Shown here: positions 44,968-57,009 of the stretch, piece after piece | Numbering within the stretch: the stretch's first letter is position 1 | Layout: each line of letters starts with the position of its first letter | Assembly: GCA_030704615.1 (NCBI GenBank) | Contig: CM060734.1 | Location: forward strand, 4,774,001-4,838,000 | Origin: Takakia lepidozioides | Lineage: Eukaryota; Streptophyta; Takakiopsida; Takakiales; Takakiaceae | DNA: 64,000 bases | Reading direction: 5' to 3' | Program-made: the position numbers and the translations under genes | Notes under the pieces: model-generated | Database searches by the model: none | What the model was told of the DNA's origin: nothing | The model's input: the letters and a program-made list of their open reading frames with translations, nothing else

Positions 44968-47790
44968 AGTTGAACATGACCCGGGCGACCACGGAGCTGT
45001 CGAGGCAAATGGGTGGAGAAGTCGATAGGGAGCCGAGCCCAGATTGGATCAAGGAAATCTTGGAGAAATACCAAGATGTGATGTCGGAGGATTTACCGAG
45101 CGGTTTTTCACTGCGAAGAGGGGTCGACCACATGATAGAGGTGATACCGGGAACGGAGCCGCCTACCAAGGCGCCCTACCGGTTGAGCCATAGGGAGTTG
45201 GTGGAGCTGAAAGAGCAGCTCAAGGACCTCATGGCAAAGGGATACATCCGGCCAAGTAAGTCACCTTATGGAGCCCCGGTACTATTCGTAGATAAGAAGG
45301 ATGAAACGTTGCGGATGTGTGTTAATTACAAGGCTCTAAACAAGGTGACTATATAAAACCGGTACCTTTTGCCAAGAGTTGACAACCTTTTTGATCGGTT
45401 GGCAAGCATGAAGTATTTTAGCCGGATCGATTTGCGCTCAGGTTACCACCAAATTCGGGTAGCGGAAGGAGATGAGGAAAAGACGGCGTGCAGGACAAGG
45501 TATGGGTCGTACGAGTTCTTGGTGATGCCTTTTGGACTCACCAACGCGCCAACGACATTTAGCACGCTGATGAACAGCCTCTTCCAGGAGTGATTAGATG
45601 ACTTTGTGATCGTGCACATCGACAACATCTTGATGTACTCGAAAACAAAGGAAGACCACCTGTAGCACCTCAAAAGGGTGTTCCAGAAATTGCAGGAAGG
45701 GAAGCTCTATGCCAAAGCTTCAAAGTGCGAATTCGGGGTCACAAAAGTGGAGTTCCTAGGGCATGTGATTACACATGATGGGATCAAAATGGATGACAGA
45801 AAGGTGAAAATTGATCTTGGACTGGGAACCTACGACTTCGGTCCCGAGAGTACGATCATTTCTGGGACTTGCCTCATATTACCGAAAGTATGTGAGAAAT
45901 TTTGCCAAGATTGCGGGGCCGCTGTCAGATCTCTTGTATAAATCCAAGGTATGGGGGAACACCTTTTGTGGCCAAGCTTTTGCCAAATTGAAGCAGCGGA
46001 TGGTGGAAGCTCCAGTTTTGAAGATCCCGGAGTTCGACCGCTCGTTTGAGATTCACATAGATGCGTCGGACTTTGCAAATGGGGGTGTGCTAATGCAAGA
46101 GGGGCGTCCAGTGGCTTACAAAAGGGTGATTGCAGCCTACAATGTCCATTTTTTGACGTAACTGCGTCATTTTTCCTGTACATAGTTTGTTGGTTTTTGT
46201 CTACAATCGTAGATTTCTATGAAATTTGTAAAAAGGGACTCACAACATTGTACCTATCTACATGTAGTATCTACCTTCCAAGACTTGCCGCCAAAAACCG
46301 TTATCTCTAGAAGTGATGGACTTTATGAAAGTCCATTAGCTTTTGTTACAGTCCACAAAAAACTTGTTATAGACTCATTATTTGCTAGATTTTGTAGCAT
46401 TTATGGTATTTAATTGGAAAAATGGACTTTGCCCTCCCTTGCTCTTATGATAATAGATCTAATGTGAGAGTTTTTAACATTTTTACTCATTAAACTAAAT
46501 TTTATGTACTTTATCAACCTACCAATAATACCCATTTTCATAAAGTCCTTTACAATATGAAAACCAAAATACCCCACGAACTGTCTTCATTAAATACAAC
46601 CATTTATTGTAGATGAAGGATGGGGCAAGGCCAAATTTTCAAAAACATGTATTTTTGTGATTATGGTCAAGTTTGGATTATGTCACCGACGGCATATATC
46701 CTCCATAACATCTATCTTTTTCCCATTTGAAATGATAGTATCCCAACAATAGACGTTCCACATGATACAGTGCAAGTGAATCCATTTTTTGGCTAATTTT
46801 CATGATTTTATTTTTATGGACTTTTATGTAGGCCACATCTTCAACTTTTTGGTCCACTCTTCGCTGCAACTACCCAAAAGTAAGAAATTGAATGAGGTGG
46901 AGAGGCGTTGGCCTATGCACGAAAAAAAAAATGAAGGCGGTAGTGCACTGCCTTGAGCTTTGGCGCCACTATGTTGGTTCCAACCCGGTGAAGGTGTTCA
47001 CGGACAATGTCACGGTGAAGTATTTTGCCACACAGCCTAAGTTGTCCCCAAAACAAATTAGGTGACAAGACACTTTGGCATTGTTTGACGTGGATATCCC
47101 GTACAAGCCGGGACGGGACAATATGGTGGAAGATGCTCTGAGTAGAAAACAACAATTCATGTTGGTGTATAAGGGCGAGACAGAGCTGTAGAGGAATATT
47201 CGAAAGGCTTATCGGAATGATGAGTTGGCAAAGTCCATGTTGCATGACTTGAGGCTAGGGGTTAAGTTGCAGTTCCACTTGCACAATGGACTGCTCCAAT
47301 ACAAGCAAACGCGTCTTCACGTACCGAAGGGAGGGCTCAGAGATAGTCTCTTGAGATAATGCCATGATGGCCCACTTGCGAGCCACGGCGGGGCCAAGTG
47401 CACCGCGACACTCTTGAAGAAAGAGTATTTCTGGCCCAAACTGAGGGAGGAGGCCCAGGAGTATGTGAAGACATGCACCACATGCCAGCAAAACCGGAGC
47501 GAGTACAAAAAGCAAGCGAAGTTGTTACAACCTTTGCCGATTCCAGAAGGGTCTTGGAAGAGTGTCTCAATGGATTTTATGACTGCTTTGCCGCTGTCAA
47601 AATGATTCGATGCAATCATGGTGGTGGTGGATAGGCAAAATGGGCCATTTCATCTCCACCAAGGAAACGGCAACGGCGTAGGAGACAGGGCGACTTTACT
47701 TCGCCCACTTCTTCAAGTTTCATAGACTCCCGAAGGACATTGTTTCAGACCGCAATCCAAAGTTTACAAGTAAGTTATGGAGAAACACCA
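44968..47790 (+). pseudogene. Ty3/gypsy pol, copy 1 (RT, RNase H, integrase; no protease seen)
   Basis: [98 protein letters not shown], then the active site reads VHIDNILMYS instead of Y-x-DD. RNase H begins EIHIDASDFANGGVLMQEGR and is split by a 740-bp insertion, resuming KKLNEVERRWPMHEKKMKA and TDNVTVKYFATQPKLSPKQI. Integrase: EYFWPKLREEAQEYVKTC, CQQNRSEYKKQAKLLQPLP, MDFMTALPLSK, then HRLPKDIVSDRNPKF, ending near 47780 before the third catalytic residue. Stops occur at 45353, 45592, 45664 and at least five later places. Only about 30 codons separate the zinc knuckle from RT, so the protease is missing. Confidence 0.85.
46141..46880. mobile_element. About 740-bp insertion inside RNase H
   Basis: RNase H coding text stops after VIAAY (46140) and resumes at SKKLNEVERRW (about 46878). 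The intervening AT-rich sequence has no coding capacity. I found no clear inverted repeats or target duplication; only a small GACGTAACTGCGTC palindrome near its left edge. Confidence 0.6.
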
Positions 47791-48389
47791 TTTTAAGTAA
47801 ATGTGGACAAAAGAAAATCTGGACATCTGTTAAATAATTATAATTAATTAATAAATATGGAAATAATATTGTATTCAGTATTAACAATGCATTAAAGCTT
47901 ACAATTCTGGATTTTCTAGGATTGGTCCGAAAAGTAGCATCGTCCTTTGCAAAATAAATGACAATAGCAAGACACCTATGTTGAATTTGAGGAGATCGCT
48001 CGTGAGCACATTCACGGAGGGGAGATCTCCCGTGCACTTGATAGGTAGTTTCTCGTAACTTACGTGAAACGAATTATTCGATTACTACACGATGGTTTAG
48101 GGGAGAGAAGATGAGAGGAGTTTTTCCGTGAAAACGTAACCAATGCATGTCAATATCATATAAGAAACAAAATAAGAGCTTTAAAACCAGAATGGGTCGT
48201 GACTCGAAATTTTTGGTAGAAACGTTGAAATAATGTTTTTGAATTATTGAAACTTAAGGGATAGAAAAATCTTTGTCACATTGAGGACATGAAATAACAA
48301 ACGAAATGCATTGAACCGTCAAATACAAAGTCAGATACAATGTCAAATACAATTTCAAGTACAATGTCAGCTTGCTGCTGGTGCTCTCA
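47791..48389. other. AT-rich stretch after the truncated gypsy element
   Basis: No gene. It contains one GGGAGATCTCCCGTGCAC palindrome near 48020, the first of the series amplified downstream. Confidence 0.4.
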
Positions 48390-49390
48390 GACCCCCCCCC
48401 CCCCACCAGGAGAGATCTCCCGTGCTCCATACGAAAAGCGTCGAGCCGTCAAATTAAAAGAATGTAAGATCTAGAAACATTCACATGAACTGGTCATCCA
48501 GAAATTAAAACTGTCCGGTGAAACAACAGTTATTTGTCACCCTCCGAATACCAAATAAGAATCCAGTAAATGTTGAACAGACGTCGAGACATAGCAGGGG
48601 AGATCTCCCGTGCTACAACTGAAATCAATAGCACAATCGCGAAAATACAATTTAGAACGTCGGCGTCATAAGGCGCCACCGTTGAAATCGGAATAGTGAA
48701 CGACATTCCGCTAGGGAAGATAAAAAGTTTTTGGACCCGACAAAATCCTCATCATCTTCAAAAAATGAAACATTTGCGAATCGTAACTATATTCTTCAAT
48801 GAGCTCTAAGAAAAATATAATAATCATGCTCGGAAATAGTCCAGTCACTGTAGCACGGGACATCTCCCGAGCACTATGTATAAGGGAGAAAACCATCAAC
48901 CACCATGGGAGATCGGCCGTCCGACATACGAAATGCCTGGAACTGTCAAACGGAAACAAAGTAAAATGTACAACCATTCACATCCACGGGTCATTCAAGA
49001 ATTCAAATTTTTTGAGTTCAGAACAAAAGCTATTTGTCCGCATATCAAATAAGAATCCAGTAAGTAATATTAAAAAAACAACGAGATAAACCACGGGAGA
49101 CCTCCCATGTTACACCTGAAATCAATAACAACATCGCGAGGATACAGTTTACAACGTCAGATTAAGAAGGGGCCACCGTTGAAATGGATATATAAATGAC
49201 ATTCCGCTAGGGAAGAAAATACGATTTTCAGACCCCGACAAATCCTTATCATCTTCAGAAAACGAACCAAATTGGGACTCATAACTATATTATTCAATGA
49301 GCGCTACGGTGAATGAGAATATTAATGATGTCAGTGTGCAATAGTCAAGTCTCTGTAGCACGGGAGATCTCCCGTGCTACGTGCGTAAAG
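48390..49390. repeat. 494-bp tandem repeat with AGATCT-centred palindromes
   Basis: CAAATAAGAATCCAGTAA recurs at 48552 and 49046, giving a period of 494 bp; aligned text includes CCACCGTTGAAAT, GACATTCCGCTAGGGAAGA and TTCAATGAGC. Each unit holds palindromes of the type GCACGGGAGATCTCCCGTGC (near 48410, 48600, 48855, 49095 and 49358; the last is perfect over 20 bp or more). No coding content. Confidence 0.75.
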
Positions 49391-51465
49391 GAAAATACAA
49401 TCAACCAGAACTAAACTTAACTGTGATGCCGGCAGTCAGGGTTCAAATCGCTAGAGATATATATGTTAAGAAATTGAAAGGTTGAAATGGTCGACACAGA
49501 GAATTCAAGGTCAACTTCTGATTGTCAACTTTGAACCTATCCAAATTTCAGGAAGAAAGCATTAAACGATAATAAGCTACAGCTGGTCAAAAGTGACAAA
49601 AACGTTTCAGCAATAGCAGTAACCATTTGCTTGGATCCTTTGAGAATAGTGGGAAGTAGGACTGACCAGATGCGGTGCTTCAGCGGACTTTGTGAGCCTT
49701 GGCATTTGGGGTGGCAACAAGCTAGTTTTGTCTTGTTGGTGTTTATTTTTCCTTGAGAATTTTGGCAGTGTAGTTATGGTAAGGGATGGGAGCTTCAGCT
49801 TTGGCTTTTGGTGCTGCTGCTCATTACAATGGCGTTTATGAACCTCCGCTGGTGCATCTGATAACAAGCTACCATTGTGGTGAATGCTGACACTCTGTTT
49901 GATTTCTAGCAAGGGGTATTTCTAGAGGAACCAATAATGGTTTTTCCCTCTCTTTTCATAGGACTTATTGTACGAGCAAAGAAGAAGCTCTGATGAGAGA
50001 GGTAGTTGTTGAGAGTGGACTATGGAAAACGTATTGAGCTGAATATAAGGAATGCAGAATTCAGACCACGAGGGAATCATAAGTGTTGTTCACAAGGGGC
50101 GTTGTGTTTGAGGTCTGAGAGTGCAGATAGATGGAATTGATACTAATTAAGCTGCTGATTGAGTCACAGTAGTCTCTGAAATTTGTCTTTCAAGTAAGTG
50201 TTGTACTCAAACCCTTGAGGCTAACTGTGCTTAATTCTGTATCTTTACTGTCATATTGACTTGTGATTTCCAGCCAAGCCAATCTGTTTTGTTCAGGTAC
50301 AGCTCTTGGGTTACTCTATTTTCTTGAGTTATGACGACAAAAATCTAACTGTCTATATCACTTGGTTTTCAGTTTCAGATGTCTTGGTTATGGAGCTGGT
50401 GGGAACAAGTTTAGATACTAGTCGACAACCATTGTGGTTGCGGAATAGCCAGGTGTGGATGGAAGAGGAGTCCAGCAGCTCAAGTGATGACACCTGCTAC
50501 TAGACCAGGTACTTAAAGTAGTTTGAGCGGTTTAAAGATAGAGTGTATTTCCGTTTCTTCCCTGTACTGAGATGGGAGCACTTGTAGGCAATTACAGTCA
50601 ATCATCAAAGGCCTTAGTTTTCAAGTGCCTTATGAAGAGATTGTTCTATGGTCTAATTAGCTCTTCATGCAAATGATGCAGGAAAGGATGCAGGAAGGGG
50701 TGCAGCCCAACCACATCAAGTTTGTTTGCATTTGCAGTGTGTGTGCAAGCTTGGCAGCCCTGGAAAAGAGCCAACCCTGAGTTGACCCTGAGCTGTAGAA
50801 AATCCCTATCCACGCTGGCATTGTTTATGCACACAATCATTTGAAGTAAAGATCTTCCTGGTATTTTGCACGCCTGTGATTGCTGGGTCATTTTTTATTT
50901 TCTTTAGTATATGTGGCCTTTGCTGGTTTGGTAGGATGTAGCATTGTCCACCTCATTTTGTCAATTTTCAATGACATGGCCACCTCCAAGGCAGTGTAAT
51001 AGTGATTGCTTGACATTGACATCGTTAGGCATTGTAGTATGTTCTTTTGTTATGTGTTGTTGGAAATACTACTGCACAAACCAGCATTTTGCAACTGAAT
51101 GGCATATGAACATCACTCCGAGTCCCTGGTCTGTAATGTAGAGCATTTATCTAATAGGTAAACCAGTGCTTTAAACATCATATGGTTGCAGATGCAACTT
51201 CAAGATGAACCACTTAGAGACCACTTAAAGTGGTATATCCCACTTGGACATCATCGATTGAGTGTTTTATGGAGTTATGTTCAGCACTCAAGAAACCACT
51301 TAGAGCAGCCTTCCATGCACCCGGCCCACCGTTCAAGGGAGGAAAGGGACAAAAATGGCCGGGTACACTTCTCACTTCCATGTATGGGGCTGCAGGGCCG
51401 GTTGGCGAGTTCCCGGGTTTGTAGCGCAGCCCGATAAAATGGGATGGGAGCTGGGCGGACGAGCT
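49391..51465. other. Apparently low-copy region, possible terminal exon
   Basis: A plus-strand stretch after GGTTTTCAG (about 50372) reads SDVLVMELVGTSLDTSRQPL and continues to an acidic Ser-rich end (EEESSSSSDDTCY) with TAG at 50501. It looks like a last exon, but no upstream exon or family could be assigned. The rest shows no gene. Confidence 0.25.
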
Positions 51466-51566
51466 GGGCGAATTGATTGCAGCATGTACTTGTCTGCCAC
51501 GTCACATTAAATGCTCGGCGAATTGATTGCAGCATATATTTGTCTGCCACGTCACATTAAAGTTAC
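51466..51566. repeat. Two-copy tandem repeat, 50-bp period
   Basis: GGCGAATTGATTGCAGCAT followed by TTGTCTGCCACGTCACATTA occurs at 51468 and 51518. Confidence 0.85.
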
Positions 51567-53056
51567 GCTTACCTGCAGTGTCCTCTACCACCTCACGCTA
51601 AAGTCCAAAAAGAGCACCTGGCTTTTCGCCGAGCTCCACATAGAAGTGGAAACGTGCTCAAGAACCGGGCTATTTTCTCCAAGCACTAGGCAAACTCCTC
51701 TTTTTGCGGGCCGGGCTCCTCCCACATGGAAGGACGCTCTTAGTTAACTAAACATGAAGTCTTTTAAATAATTGCCAGTAAATTCGATTACTTCAAATTT
51801 ATCACTGCAAGTTGTATTAAACAACTCAGTTGCTGTGGCGCGCTCCAGTGCGAATGTACCACGTGGCTTTCCACGGCGCCTTGAATGGATGCCACGTGTA
51901 GTTCCCGAGCTCCGCCGCGCGCGAGACACAACAACATTAAATGATTCAGACAGGCCGGTCTGGAAGTCAGAAGTCAATGATATATCAAGTCAAAGTCAAA
52001 GTCAAATATCCGTGCGCTTCGCAAGGTTGTGCCACATGGCCCCTCTCGAAATTTCTAAACTAGTGTCCCTATTGGCCGCTCCAATGCTATCCTTTTTTTC
52101 AACCTTCAGGAACAGCCCCTGCCAGAATTTGGGGCCCTTATTGATATACTCTATTAATTCATATAGCTATGGTCCTACTTGTTTTGGGGGCCCTGATCAG
52201 AGCCCACTAAGTAGTAACTTAAACATTTACTACTATATGTAACTAGTAAGGTGCAGCGCCTCCTTATATGGCCTCGGGAGGCGGCGGCCCCACCCCTTCA
52301 AGCGGGGGTGGAGCCTTCCTCAAGAAAGGTTTATCCTTTATGAGGAATGCAGATGTCTCAGAAAACATATCTCTTAATCTCTTTCAAACAACAGAATTTG
52401 TTTTCAAACCGAGTTGTTCTGAACTAGACTAGTACATAGAGTTCAAAGAATAAACCAAAACAATGGAAGGTCACCCCTGACAGAAACCTGACCCAAGGAG
52501 ATTGACTATTGTAACAGAAAAGACTTCCCACCCTATTGTGCACATAGAGATGTTGGAAGAAGCTAATCACTACAAGATATGCCAGTATGGAATGACATGA
52601 AGTTCCTTCCACTAAGGATCACCTATGATCAAAGAAAACTAAGCAGCCTGACTAGACTAAATGTGCACATTCCAATAATATATGCTTCCAGTTAGTTTGA
52701 GGACTTACTGGACAGAAAGATTATCACACCGTTCAGCTCGTAATGCCCATTGCTCCAAGGCAGGGGGGGGGGGAGGTTGGGTGGGTTACAGAATTGCAAC
52801 AAAAACAACCTTTAATTGGATTCTTGAACCAAAACAAATAGCCAGTACAACAATAGACGAACAACAACACACCTGCTGACCATTGACAAAGCCAGGCTTG
52901 CAAGCTGTGCACAACATCTCTGACAATCCTCATTAGCATCAAGTGACCTCCCTCATAACTCTCACACACTCCACATAGTTAGTTTTATTGAAATATTATC
53001 TTTCTAACTAGTTACTTAAAACTTGTATAAATCACTAAGATCTTGTTTCAGTTTCA
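51567..53056. other. No gene recognised
   Basis: Open frames here are short and without family features. A GC-rich patch lies at 52255-52320. Confidence 0.35.
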
Positions 53057-53914
53057 ACTAGGGTAGCTTGTACCGTTGGCCCAAGTGTCAAGTGACATCT
53101 AAGTCCAAGTGCAATCCCCTATGTATCCAAGTGCGTCTCCTATGTTGAGGCCCAAATGCGACCTCTAGGGTAGCCTGTGCCGTTGGCCCAAGTGTCCAGT
53201 GTCATCTAAGCCCAAGTGTAAGATCTTCTATGTATCCCAGTGCATCTCCTATGTCGAGGCCCAAGTGCGACCTGCAGTGTAGCCTATGCCGTTTGGCCCA
53301 TATGTGAAGAATGAAATCTAAGACCAGGTGTAATTTCCTATGTATCCAAGTGCATCTCCCATGTAGAGCCCCAATTGTCCACTGTCATCTCCTATGTATC
53401 CAGTGCAATTTCCTATGTATCCAAGTGCAACCTCTAGGCCCTAGGGTAGCATGTGCAGCTGGCCCAAGTGTCCAATGTCAACTAAGTCATTCACGTCTAA
53501 TCAGTTTTTTTCCGCAGATCCTACAACCAGATTTGAACCGGAGACCTTTCCCTTGATATCTCTCCCGTCGAGGCTCCAACCATTGTCCCAGGAATGCCCA
53601 TTTTGCCATTTTTGCTATTTTTTGTGAATTTCCAGCGACCAAAAGCACTTGAAATTCCAAATCTGCCATATGATGGGCCAATCATTGCTCTAGGAAAGCC
53701 CACTTTGCCATTTTTTCCGAATTTCCAGCGACCCAAAGCACTTGAAATTCCACATCTTCGGCACCGCCGGTCCAAAAATCATGAGACCAAGCCGGTGCAC
53801 CCCTCCTCATCGAGGGCTTTCCAACGGCACCAAGCACCCGCGCTGGCCCCGCGGTTTGGGAGATCTCATCGACGCTACAAAACAAAACAAACGTCTCGAT
53901 TCATATATTGATAC

Positions 53915-54160
53915 CTAGAGATTAGTGCGGCGGTTAATACGTTGGGCTGGATGGCCGAGGTCAGGGGTTCAACTTTCGCCTCTTATACTCTTCATATCGT
54001 TAATGTTTTTTAAAAATAATACCTTCATTTCATTGATCCAGAATCTATATAAATACGTAAACTACAAGGTTGTTGTTAGTACTTGCATGTTAGTCTATTG
54101 GTTGGTATAGTTCGTTGTGGTATCAGAGGTCAGAGGGTTCAACTCTCCACCCCCCGCCCT
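53915..54160 (+). repeat. tRNA-like (SINE-like) tracts inside the fold-back
   Basis: Two stretches have A-box-like TTAGTGCGGCGGTTAATACG or TATTGGTTGGTATAG and, about 30-45 nt on, B-box-like GGGGTTCAACTTTCG or GGGTTCAACTCTCC. They may be Pol III-type internal promoters of SINE fragments; no intact tRNA fold is seen. Confidence 0.35.
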
Positions 54161-54165
54161 TTTTT

Positions 54166-54210
54166 GTTTCTTTTCTTTTCTTTTCTTTTCTTTCTTTCTT
54201 TCTTTCTTTC
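54166..54210. repeat. TTTTC/TTTC microsatellite
   Basis: Pyrimidine run of TTTTC units changing to TTTC units. Confidence 0.85.
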
Positions 54211-55240
54211 GGGTAATTAGTTTTTTTTAGTGATCCTTCCAGTTAGTTGCCTAAGAAGTTGTATAAGACATTGAGTTATCAATATATGAAGCGAGACGTT
54301 TGTTTTGTTTTGTTTTGTCACGTTGAGATATCCCAACCGCAAGGCCCCAGCCCTGGTGCTTGGTACCGTTGGAAAGCCCTCAACGAGGAGGGGTGCACGG
54401 GCTTGGTCTCATGATTTTTGGACCTATGGTGTGGGAGGTGGAATTTCAAGTACTTTGGGTCGCTGGAAATTCACGAAAAATAGCAAAGTGGGCATTCCTA
54501 GGACAATGGTTGGAGCCTCGACAAGAGAGATATCAAGGGAAAGGTCTCCGGTTCAAATCTGGTCGTAGGCTCTGTGGAAAAAAACGATGAGATATGGCTA
54601 AAACGAATTTCAAGTACTTTTGGTCGCTGCACAATGATTGAAGCCTCGACAAGAGAGATATCAAGGGAAAGGTCTCCGGTTCAAATCTGGTCGTAGGCTC
54701 TGTGGAAAAAAAATGATTAGATATGGCTTGCTTCATATATTGATGCACTTGGACTTAGATGACTTAGATGGTTGGAGCCTCAACGGGAGATATATCAATA
54801 ATGATTGGATATATTACTACTCAACAAATTCATGGAAAAAAATAAATTGGGCCTTGACATGGAAGACGTACTTGGATACATAGGAGATTGCACTTGGGCT
54901 TAGATGGGCCTCGACATAGGAGACGCATTTGGATACATAGGAAAATATTGCACTTGGACTTAGATGACACTGGACACTTGGGCCAACGGCACATGCTACC
55001 CTAGAGACGAGAGATATATCAATAATGATAGGATATATTACTACTCAATAAATTCATGGAAAAAAATTAATCGGGCCTTGACATGGGAGACGTACTTGGA
55101 TACATAGGAGATTGCACACTAGGCTTAGATGGGCCTCGACATGGGAGACGCACATGGGAGATGCCTTTGGATACATAGGAGATTGCACTTGGGCTTAGAT
55201 GACACTGGACACTTGGGCCAACGGCACATGCTACCCTAGT

Positions 55241-55774
55241 TACTCTTATATCAAAGCATAGAAGCTAGTGTAGTGGTTAGACGGTTGTTTGTTCCGAAGG
55301 CAAATCCGTCTTCCGATTAATTATTTTATTTGTAGTTAGTTTCCTTTAGCTAAGGGATTAATTGTTTTAATGTTCTTACTAACGATGGTTTGTTAACGGT
55401 TTACTATTTACTTAGCTACCAAAATTATCAATCATAAAATTTAGCCGATATATTTAGAGACCACACATAGTCACATAATTTTTTTTTGACATTAATAAAA
55501 ATTGGTTACTAGCATAAACCAATTGTATTCGAAATAAGATAGTTCTTGTTAGAAAGCTAACCCATGTATATTGGTGTTAATTCTCACTCAATTTAGAAAT
55601 AATTATTCTAAGTATAGTTATTCCCAAATTACGATCAACATACCATGCCTATTAATTATATCTAAATAGGATTTACTACAAGATAAAGTGGTTTTAGCAA
55701 CAGCTCTTCTCACACCTTTCAGTGTGAAAAGAGTCCGAGTTCACAGCCCCCTGGTGTTAGGTTAACCTAGTTGG
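55241..55774. other. AT-rich spacer
   Basis: No gene. An A-box-like GTGTAGTGGTTAGACGG at 55270 is the only notable word. Confidence 0.35.
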
Positions 55775-56067
55775 CCGAAAATGGCTAAGTCCCAGAACTG
55801 ACTGGGGCCGGAACTGGAAAAATGGCGCCGAATTTCCGGTTTCGGTGCCAGCCACCCAAGGGACTTAGCCATTTTCGGGGCCCTGAACTGGCAATTCGGC
55901 GCCATTTTCCCAGGTTGGGGTCGAAAATGGCTAAGTCCCAGAACTGACTGGGCCCGGAACTGGAAAAATGGCGCCGAATTTCCAGTTTCGATGCCAGACA
56001 CCCCAATGACTTAGCCATTTTCGGGGCCCTGAACTGGAAATGCGGCGTCATTTTCCCAGGTTGGGGC
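55775..56067. repeat. Tandem pair of 146-bp units, each internally palindromic
   Basis: Each unit begins GGCCGAAAATGGCTAAGTCC or GTCGAAAATGGCTAAGTCCC and later contains GACTTAGCCATTTTCGGGGC, which is its reverse complement, so each unit can form a long hairpin. The two units differ at a few positions. Confidence 0.8.
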
Positions 56068-56070
56068 TGA

Positions 56071-56520
56071 TGTCAAGTTAAATAAGCACAGTGTGAAAAC
56101 AACTAGAATAAAGCTAGTTATTTGTATTTAACACTTGGATTTAGGTCAAGTGTTAAATCAGGTGTCAAGTTTAGTTTGACACCTGAACCGCCTTATCTTC
56201 ACGAGAGCGGCAGTCGCGCAGCTCATCTCTCTCGTGTTGAGCTGCGCGACCGAGCTCCTGCATCGTTTAGGACTGAGTGTGCTTATGATGGGAGTATAGG
56301 TTGTTGTGGGGTGGAGTCCCCATAGCTTGGGGTGCCCTTGGCTCGACTTCTGTTTTAACGAGTGATAGCGATGGATTTCATGTTGTTTCTGGTGTGAACA
56401 GTGTGTCTCTTAGCTTGTTCTATCACTCGAGAGAGATGAGCTCTTACCTGGGAGTGCAAGGTAGGAGTTGAGGGTTAGCACTTGTATGATTACCTGTGTG
56501 AGAGTAGTGCTTAGTTTAAG
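56071..56520 (+). repeat. LTR fragment related to the one at 57958
   Basis: Starts TGTCAAGTTA and shares with 57958-58380 the order AGCTAGTTATT, TTATCTTCACG, GCTTGGGGTGCCCTTGGCT, TATCACTCGAGAGAGATGAG and TAGCACTTGT, at moderate identity. It may be a solo or broken LTR. Confidence 0.6.
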
Positions 56521-56809
56521 AAGCTTAAAAAAACAAAAAAAAAACAAAATATGTAGGTTTCGATCAGCGTTGGTTCTGGCATGAGGCCGCCGGGCAGGAC
56601 GGAGCTACACTGCATGGAAGCAACCTTCGTTTTGGTCAGTGAGGAGACATCATGGAGTAGTAGCGATTGGCCGTTGGGAAACTGACCAAGTGCGAGACTT
56701 AAAGGGGTACCTGTGATCGAGCAGATGGGTAGAACTTCCGTGCCTGGAGATGGCCGGGCTGTGAGAGACACCTTCAGGGGGTATTTGAGCAATTAGGTGG
56801 AGGGTTTTA
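56521..56809. other. Unassigned spacer
   Basis: Poly-A-rich start, then GC-rich text; may belong to the preceding LTR. No gene. Confidence 0.3.
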
Positions 56810-56954
56810 GAGGGAAGCGAAAGGGGACCGTTATGTCCCGGTGAGCAGCCAAAGCTCCAAGTTGGCCCGGGCGGCCAGGTTGGGAGTCAGGCGCGCGCAT
56901 CAAAGCGAGTAACTATGACTTGAAGGGGAGTTTACCGAAGCGGGGTGCGCGACA
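56810..56954 (+). repeat. End of 5' LTR of Ty3/gypsy element, copy 2
   Basis: Matches the last 130 bp of the 43056-43850 LTR (shared GGGGACCGTTATG, GGCGCGCGCATCAAAGC, GTAACTATGACTT) and ends GCGCGACA. The 5' part is missing. Confidence 0.8.
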
Positions 56955-56956
56955 CT

Positions 56957-56968
56957 TGGTATCAAAGC
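56957..56968 (+). other. Primer-binding site, initiator-Met tRNA type, copy 2
   Basis: TGGTATCAAAGC, one base from TGGTATCAGAGC. Confidence 0.8.
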
Positions 56969-57009
56969 TTAGAGTTCAGTACGCGATCGTCCTCGGGATT
57001 GGCCTCATC

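Larger units (their letters stand above)
53057..55240. mobile_element. Fold-back element of about 2.2 kb with long inverted arms
   Basis: The left end ACTAGGGTAGC mirrors the right end GCTACCCTAGT (55230-55240). Outer arms are made of short repeats of the phrase GGCCCAAGTGTC..CCTATGTATCCAAGTGC (left) and its reverse (right). Inner arms 53500-53890 and 54305-54720 mirror each other around CCAGCGACCAAAAGCACTTG and CCGGAGACCTTTCCCTTGAT. The middle (53900-54300) has two tRNA-like tracts with B-box-like GGGTTCAACT and a TTTTC/TTTC microsatellite. No transposase. No target duplication identified. Confidence 0.7.
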
